A stretch of 8,730 nucleotides of DNA from NCBI GenBank assembly GCA_036401755.1, contig DASWUD010000113.1:1-8730 (forward strand), given 5' to 3'. Both the position numbers and the translations under genes were made by a program. Source of the DNA: DASWUD01 sp036401755. Its GTDB lineage: Bacteria; Pseudomonadota; Gammaproteobacteria; Thiohalomonadales; Thiohalomonadaceae. Under the pieces are notes generated by a model. That model worked only from the letters and a program-made list of their open reading frames with translations. It was not told the origin of the DNA and searched no databases. Below are positions 5,245 to 8,730 of the stretch, in pieces (within the stretch, counting starts at the first letter, position 1; every line of letters begins with the position of its first letter).

Positions 5245-5775
5245 CAGTATCGCGGTACCACCATTCTGGCGGTGAAGCGCAACGGCCGCGTCGTCATTGG
5301 CGGCGACGGCCAGGTCTCCCTCGGCAACACCATCATGAAGGGCAACGCGCGCAAGGTGCGCCGCCTCTACCGCGAGCAGGTGATCGCCGGTTTTGCCGGT
5401 GGCACCGCCGACGCCTTCACCCTGTTCGAGCGCTTCGAGGCGAAGCTGGAGAAGCACCAGGGCCATCTGGTGCGTGCCGCGGTGGAGCTGGCCAAGGATT
5501 GGCGTACCGATCGCATGCTGCGCCGCCTGGAGGCACTGCTGCTGGTGGCCGATAAAGAAAATATCCTGATGATCACCGGCAATGGCGACGTGATCGAACC
5601 AGAACTTGACCTGATCGCCATCGGTTCCGGCGGCTCCTTCGCCCAAGCCGCCGCCACCGCGCTCTATGAGAACACCCCGTTGGAGGCGCGCGACATCGTC
5701 GAAAAGGCGCTCAACATCGCCGCCTCCATCTGTATCTACACCAACGACCACCTGACCATCGAAGAGCTGGCCTGA
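5239..5775 (+). CDS. hslV: HslV, peptidase subunit of the HslVU ATP-dependent protease
   Basis: HslV forms a double hexameric ring of threonine proteases in the cytoplasm and degrades unfolded or regulatory proteins fed in by HslU. The 178-residue length is normal. The catalytic Thr is expected at residue 7, after the short leader MEQYRG, followed by TILAVKRNG. Other family features are GGDGQVSLGNTIMKG (21-35), KVRRLY (39-44), GFAGGTADAFTLFERFE (51-67) and the IGSGGSFAQAAA segment (128-139). The start is TTG at 5239, supported by GAGGAG six bases upstream and by the conserved MEQ(Y/F) leader; no in-frame ATG precedes the catalytic Thr. The stop overlaps the hslU start as TGATG, so the two are coupled. 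Confidence 0.97.
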   Translation: MEQYRGTTILAVKRNGRVVIGGDGQVSLGNTIMKGNARKVRRLYREQVIAGFAGGTADAFTLFERFEAKLEKHQGHLVRAAVELAKDWRTDRMLRRLEALLLVADKENILMITGNGDVIEPELDLIAIGSGGSFAQAAATALYENTPLEARDIVEKALNIAASICIYTNDHLTIEELA

Positions 5776-7118
5776 TGTCCACCATGACCCCCCGCGAGAT
5801 CGTCCAGGAGCTGGACAAACACATCATCGGCCAGGCCGCCGCCAAGCGCGCCGTGGCCATCGCCCTGCGCAACCGCTGGCGCCGCAGCCAGGTGGGCGAG
5901 CCGCTGCGCAGCGAGATCACCCCCAAGAACATTCTGATGATCGGCCCCACCGGCGTCGGCAAGACCGAGATCGCGCGGCGCCTCGCCAAGCTGGCCAACG
6001 CACCGTTCATCAAGGTGGAGGCGACCAAGTTCACCGAAGTCGGCTATGTCGGCCGCGATGTGGAGTCGATCATCCGCGATCTGGTCGATGCCGCCATCAA
6101 GTTGACCCGCGAGCAGGAGACCGCCAAGGTGCGCCACCGTGCCTATGAAGCGGCCGAGGAGCGCGTGCTCGATATCCTGCTGCCGCCGCCGCGCACCATC
6201 GGCTTTGCCAACGAACCGGCCCAGCCCAGCGAGGGCGATTCGTCCACCCGGCAGAAATTCCGCAAGAAGCTGCGCGAGGGGGAGCTCGACGACAAGGAGA
6301 TCGAGGTGGAGGTGAGCACCGCGCCTTTGGGCGTCGAGATCATGGCGCCCCCCGGCATGGAGGAGATGACCAGCCAGCTGCAGAGCATGTTCCAGAACCT
6401 GGGTGGCGGCCGTACCAAGCGGCGCAAGCTGCGGGTGAAGGAGGCGCTCAAGCAGCTCGCCGAGGAGGAGGCACGCAAGCTGGTGAATGAAGATGAGCTG
6501 AAGGCGCGTGCCCTCCATGCGGTAGAGCAGAACGGCATCGTCTTCATCGACGAGATCGACAAGATCACCAGCCGCGCCGAGCGCAGCGGCGGCGCCGACG
6601 TCTCGCGCGAAGGGGTGCAGCGCGACCTGCTACCGCTGGTGGAGGGCTCCACCGTCTCCACCAAGCACGGCAGCGTGAAGACCGACCACATCCTGTTCAT
6701 CGCCTCGGGTGCCTTTCACCTCTCCAAGCCCTCCGATCTGGTGCCGGAGCTGCAGGGGCGCCTGCCGATCCGTGTCGAACTCGATCCGCTCAAGGTGGAG
6801 GATTTCGTGCGCATCCTCACCGAACCCGATGCCTCGCTCACCGAACAGTACAAGGCACTGCTGGCCGCCGAGGGGCTCACCATCGAATTCGCCGCGGATG
6901 GTCTGGCGCGCCTCGCCGAGATCGCCTGGCAGGTCAACGAGAAGACCGAAAACATCGGCGCGCGCCGCCTGCACACGGTGCTGGAGCGGCTGCTGGAGGA
7001 GCTCTCCTTCAACTCCGCCGACCGCAGCGGCGAGACGGTGGTGATCGATGCCGCCTACGTCAACGCCCAACTGGGTGAACTGGCCGCGGACGAGGACTTG
7101 AGCCGCTATATCCTTTAA
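5775..7118 (+). CDS. hslU: HslU, AAA+ unfoldase subunit of the HslVU protease
   Basis: HslU is a hexameric ClpX-like ATPase that unfolds substrates and threads them into HslV. The 447 residues match the usual length. Visible features in order: an N-terminal MTPREIVQELDKHIIGQ segment, Walker A GPTGVGKT (57-64), the substrate-gripping pore loop GYVG (90-93), the intermediate I-domain at about 111-245 with a charged region, Walker B IVFIDE (255-260), sensor region ILFIASGAFH (306-315), the arginine-finger region PELQGRLPIRVEL (324-336), and sensor 2 GARR (395-398). The C-terminal LSRYIL is the tail that docks between HslV subunits and switches it on. Its ATG overlaps the hslV TGA by one base, which should help balanced synthesis. 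All key residues are present. Confidence 0.98.
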   Translation: MSTMTPREIVQELDKHIIGQAAAKRAVAIALRNRWRRSQVGEPLRSEITPKNILMIGPTGVGKTEIARRLAKLANAPFIKVEATKFTEVGYVGRDVESIIRDLVDAAIKLTREQETAKVRHRAYEAAEERVLDILLPPPRTIGFANEPAQPSEGDSSTRQKFRKKLREGELDDKEIEVEVSTAPLGVEIMAPPGMEEMTSQLQSMFQNLGGGRTKRRKLRVKEALKQLAEEEARKLVNEDELKARALHAVEQNGIVFIDEIDKITSRAERSGGADVSREGVQRDLLPLVEGSTVSTKHGSVKTDHILFIASGAFHLSKPSDLVPELQGRLPIRVELDPLKVEDFVRILTEPDASLTEQYKALLAAEGLTIEFAADGLARLAEIAWQVNEKTENIGARRLHTVLERLLEELSFNSADRSGETVVIDAAYVNAQLGELAADEDLSRYIL

Positions 7119-7213
7119 GGCGTACACTTAGTAGCGTTGAATCGGCAGAAGCGGACCACCACTTCCAGGAGTTGGCCTTCCCGTTTAACGCAGCATCCAA
7201 CCGAGGATCACCA

Positions 7214-7588
7214 ATGACCAAGCACTATCCCACGGCTATCACTCTGCACAAGGCGACCCACCTGCTGGAGATCGCCTTCGATGACGGCAACACCTTCAAA
7301 CTGCCGACCGAGTACCTGCGTGTCTACTCCCCCTCCGCCGAGGTACAGGGCCACAGCCCCGACGAGGCGGTGCTGCAGCTGGGCAAGGAGGATGTGAACA
7401 TCGAGAAGATCGAACAGGTGGGCACCTACGCCGTCCAACTCACCTTCGACGACGGCCACGACACCGGCATCTACGCCTGGGATACCCTTTACGATTTGGG
7501 TGTCAATTATCTCAAATACTGGCAAGATTACCTGGATCGCCTGGCCAAGGCGGGCCACCAGCGCAAGCAGCCGGCGCACGGCAAATAA
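7214..7588 (+). CDS. DUF971 protein (gamma-butyrobetaine hydroxylase-like N-terminal domain)
   Basis: The 124-residue protein is a single DUF971 domain. Characteristic segments are ALTLHK-like ITLHKATHLLEIAFDDG (9-25), LPTEYLRVYSPSAEVQGH (29-46) and VGTYAVQLTFDDGHDTGIYAW (70-90), followed by a helix rich in Tyr/Trp. The domain occurs alone next to hslVU and ubiE in many gammaproteobacteria and also fused to other proteins elsewhere. Its biochemical role is not established. ATG 7214 is preferred because GAGG sits seven bases upstream at 7203-7206; an in-frame TTG at 7172 has its AGGAG directly adjacent, which is too close. It lies 95 bases after hslU with no visible terminator, so co-transcription with hslVU is likely. 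Confidence 0.9.
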   Translation: MTKHYPTAITLHKATHLLEIAFDDGNTFKLPTEYLRVYSPSAEVQGHSPDEAVLQLGKEDVNIEKIEQVGTYAVQLTFDDGHDTGIYAWDTLYDLGVNYLKYWQDYLDRLAKAGHQRKQPAHGK

Positions 7589-7597
7589 ATACACATT

Positions 7598-7683
7598 CTC
7601 GCGAAGACGCCAAGCCGCCAAGGGAACAACGAAATGAGCCCGTCACAGAGCTTTTCTTTGCGAGCTTTGCGGCCTGGCGAGAG
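7598..7683. repeat. Imperfect inverted repeat element, possibly a dispersed intergenic repeat
   Basis: The left arm (7598-7622) starts CTCGCGAAGACGCCAAG, and the reverse complement of the right arm (7656-7683) starts CTCTCGCCAGGCCGCAAAG. The two align with several mismatches and enclose about 33 bases. The CTCGC-AAG-CGC-AAG rhythm is like a family of short non-coding palindromes scattered between genes in gammaproteobacterial genomes. It fills most of the 158-base gap between the DUF971 gene and ubiE and contains no supported ORF. It could fold as a transcript hairpin and reduce read-through into ubiE. Confidence 0.6.
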
Positions 7684-7746
7684 ATTTGTTGTTCTGGATA
7701 ACCGACGGGCCACCAGCAACAACCACGTGCCCCTTCTGGAGAGACT

Positions 7747-8493
7747 ATGAAAGACGAAACGACCCACTTCGGCTACCAGACGGTGGCCAAAGAGGAGAAG
7801 GTCAAGAAGGTCGCCGAGGTGTTCCACTCGGTGGCAGCCAAGTACGACCTGATGAACGACCTGATGTCGCTCGGCATCCACCGTCTCTGGAAGCGCTACA
7901 CCATTGAGATGAGCGGCGTGCGCCGTGGCCAGCGCGTGCTCGATATCGCCGGCGGCACCGGCGACCTCACCGCCCAGTTCTCCAAGCGGGTGGGACGCGA
8001 CGGGCAGGTGGTGCTGGCCGACATCAACAACTCGATGCTGGAGGTGGGAAGGCGGCGCCTGGTGGACCGCGGCATCGTCGGCAACGTGGAGTACGCCCAG
8101 GCTAACGCCGAGTGCCTGCCGTTCCCCGACAACTACTTCGACTGCATCACCATCGCCTTCGGCCTGCGCAACGTCACCGACAAGGAGAAGGCACTCGCCT
8201 CGATGCACCGCGTGCTGAAGCCGGGCGGGCGCTTATTGGTGCTGGAGTTCTCCAAGCCGGTGGTGCCGGGACTCTCCGCGGTCTACGACGCCTACTCCTT
8301 CTCGCTGTTGCCGAAGATGGGCGAACTGGTGGCAGGCGATCGCGCCAGCTACCAATATCTGGCCGAATCGATCCGCATGCACCCAGACCAGCAGACGCTG
8401 AAGGGGATGATGGAGAGCGTCGGCTTCGTTAACTGCGACTTCCACAACCTGACCGGCGGCATTGTCGCACTCCATCGCGGCTTCAAGGTCTAG
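7747..8493 (+). CDS. ubiE: UbiE, ubiquinone/menaquinone biosynthesis C-methyltransferase
   Basis: UbiE uses S-adenosylmethionine to C-methylate the ring of the benzoquinol intermediate of ubiquinone (and demethylmenaquinol where menaquinone is made). At 248 residues it has the normal size. The first signature YDLMNDLMSLGIHRLW is at 33-48. The SAM-binding motif I, VLDIAGGTGDLT, is at 64-75, with the acidic residue after motif II in VLADIN (89-94). The second signature RVLKPGGRLLVLEFSKP is at 155-171. The C-terminal LTGGIVALHRGFK is typical. The ATG has GGAG five bases upstream. The TAG stop is two bases from the RDD gene start, so the two are probably one operon. Confidence 0.97.
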   Translation: MKDETTHFGYQTVAKEEKVKKVAEVFHSVAAKYDLMNDLMSLGIHRLWKRYTIEMSGVRRGQRVLDIAGGTGDLTAQFSKRVGRDGQVVLADINNSMLEVGRRRLVDRGIVGNVEYAQANAECLPFPDNYFDCITIAFGLRNVTDKEKALASMHRVLKPGGRLLVLEFSKPVVPGLSAVYDAYSFSLLPKMGELVAGDRASYQYLAESIRMHPDQQTLKGMMESVGFVNCDFHNLTGGIVALHRGFKV

Positions 8494-8495
8494 GC

Positions 8496-8730
8496 ATGGG
8501 CGATGGGCTGCGCTATGCAGGCTTCTGGCGGCGCCTCGCCGCTGCCCTCATCGATCAGCTGTTATTGCTCATCGTGCTCGCGCCACTGCTCACCCTCTTC
8601 ACCAGTGGCAGTTATCTGCGCAACCCCGAAGCCAGCGGATTTCTCGAAAAGCTAGCCAGCGTAGACTGGCTCTTTTTACTCATCGACGAACTGCTGCCGC
8701 TGCTGTTGGCGATCTTCTTCTGGGTGCGCT
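8496..8730 (+). CDS. RDD-family membrane protein, N-terminal part
   Basis: The 78 codons visible before the window edge encode MGDGLRYAGFWRRLAAALID, the RDD signature: an Arg-rich start and an Asp inside the first membrane helix. A first helix (LLLLIVLAPLLTLF) follows, then a polar loop, then a second helix (LPLLLAIFFWV). RDD proteins are small multi-helix inner-membrane proteins, some implicated in ion transport or stress; the role here is unknown. The ATG lies two bases after the ubiE stop, with AAGG about seven bases upstream inside ubiE, suggesting coupled translation. The C-terminal half is outside the window. Confidence 0.85.
   Translation, partial: MGDGLRYAGFWRRLAAALIDQLLLLIVLAPLLTLFTSGSYLRNPEASGFLEKLASVDWLFLLIDELLPLLLAIFFWVR

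Noticed and set aside
5194..5751. Long open frame on the minus strand opposite hslV
   Set aside because: It is a codon-bias shadow of hslV in a GC-rich genome, with low-complexity Gly/Val/His-rich composition and no ribosome site of note.
5736..6518. Long open frame on the minus strand opposite hslU
   Set aside because: It lies wholly within the hslV-hslU region, is Leu/Ala/His/Gly rich without domain features, and mirrors the codon use of hslU.
7528..8208. Minus-strand open frame opposite the inverted repeat and ubiE
   Set aside because: It spans the intergenic repeat and is a shadow of ubiE codons in the remainder.

Overview
The window looks like the chromosome of a high-GC gammaproteobacterium. 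The strongest evidence is the gene order hslV - hslU - DUF971 protein - ubiE, which is common in Gammaproteobacteria. The HslV N-terminus (MEQYRGTTIL) fits a free-living lineage such as the Chromatiales, but that placement is inference. No tRNA, rRNA, CRISPR array or complete insertion sequence is visible.

Layout from left to right. Positions 1-188 hold the start of an unrecognised minus-strand reading frame that runs off the left edge and is broken by an in-frame amber codon. Positions 189-486 are AT-richer and non-coding. Next come a tandem two-domain SRPBCC/AHSA1 protein (487-1596), a REP-like hairpin (1671-1704) and a two-copy DUF1540 cysteine-rich small protein (1826-2125). A bidirectional terminator (2167-2200) separates the latter from a convergent gene for a small acidic exported protein (2251-2475, minus strand). 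A BASS-family sodium symporter (2675-3610) then meets, tail to tail, a minus-strand group of three genes (5048 down to 3619). That group encodes a four-helix membrane protein, a small exported beta-rich protein and a second four-helix membrane protein. A possible 25-codon leader ORF overlaps the first of them.

The right half is a plus-strand housekeeping cluster. It opens with a promoter carrying a perfect TATAAT, followed by hslV (TTG start) and hslU, which together make the HslVU ATP-dependent protease. Then come a DUF971 protein, an imperfect inverted repeat of about 86 bases, ubiE (ubiquinone/menaquinone C-methyltransferase) and the start of an RDD-family membrane protein that runs off the right edge.

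No large new defence or mobile system is visible. The best candidates for something undescribed are small. One is a hairpin that would mask both the Shine-Dalgarno and the UUG start of hslV, with a similar palindrome at the divergent leader ORF. Another is the leader ORF itself. A third is the pair of exported and membrane proteins separated in frame by a single TAG directly followed by TTG. The fourth is the interrupted ORF at the left edge.
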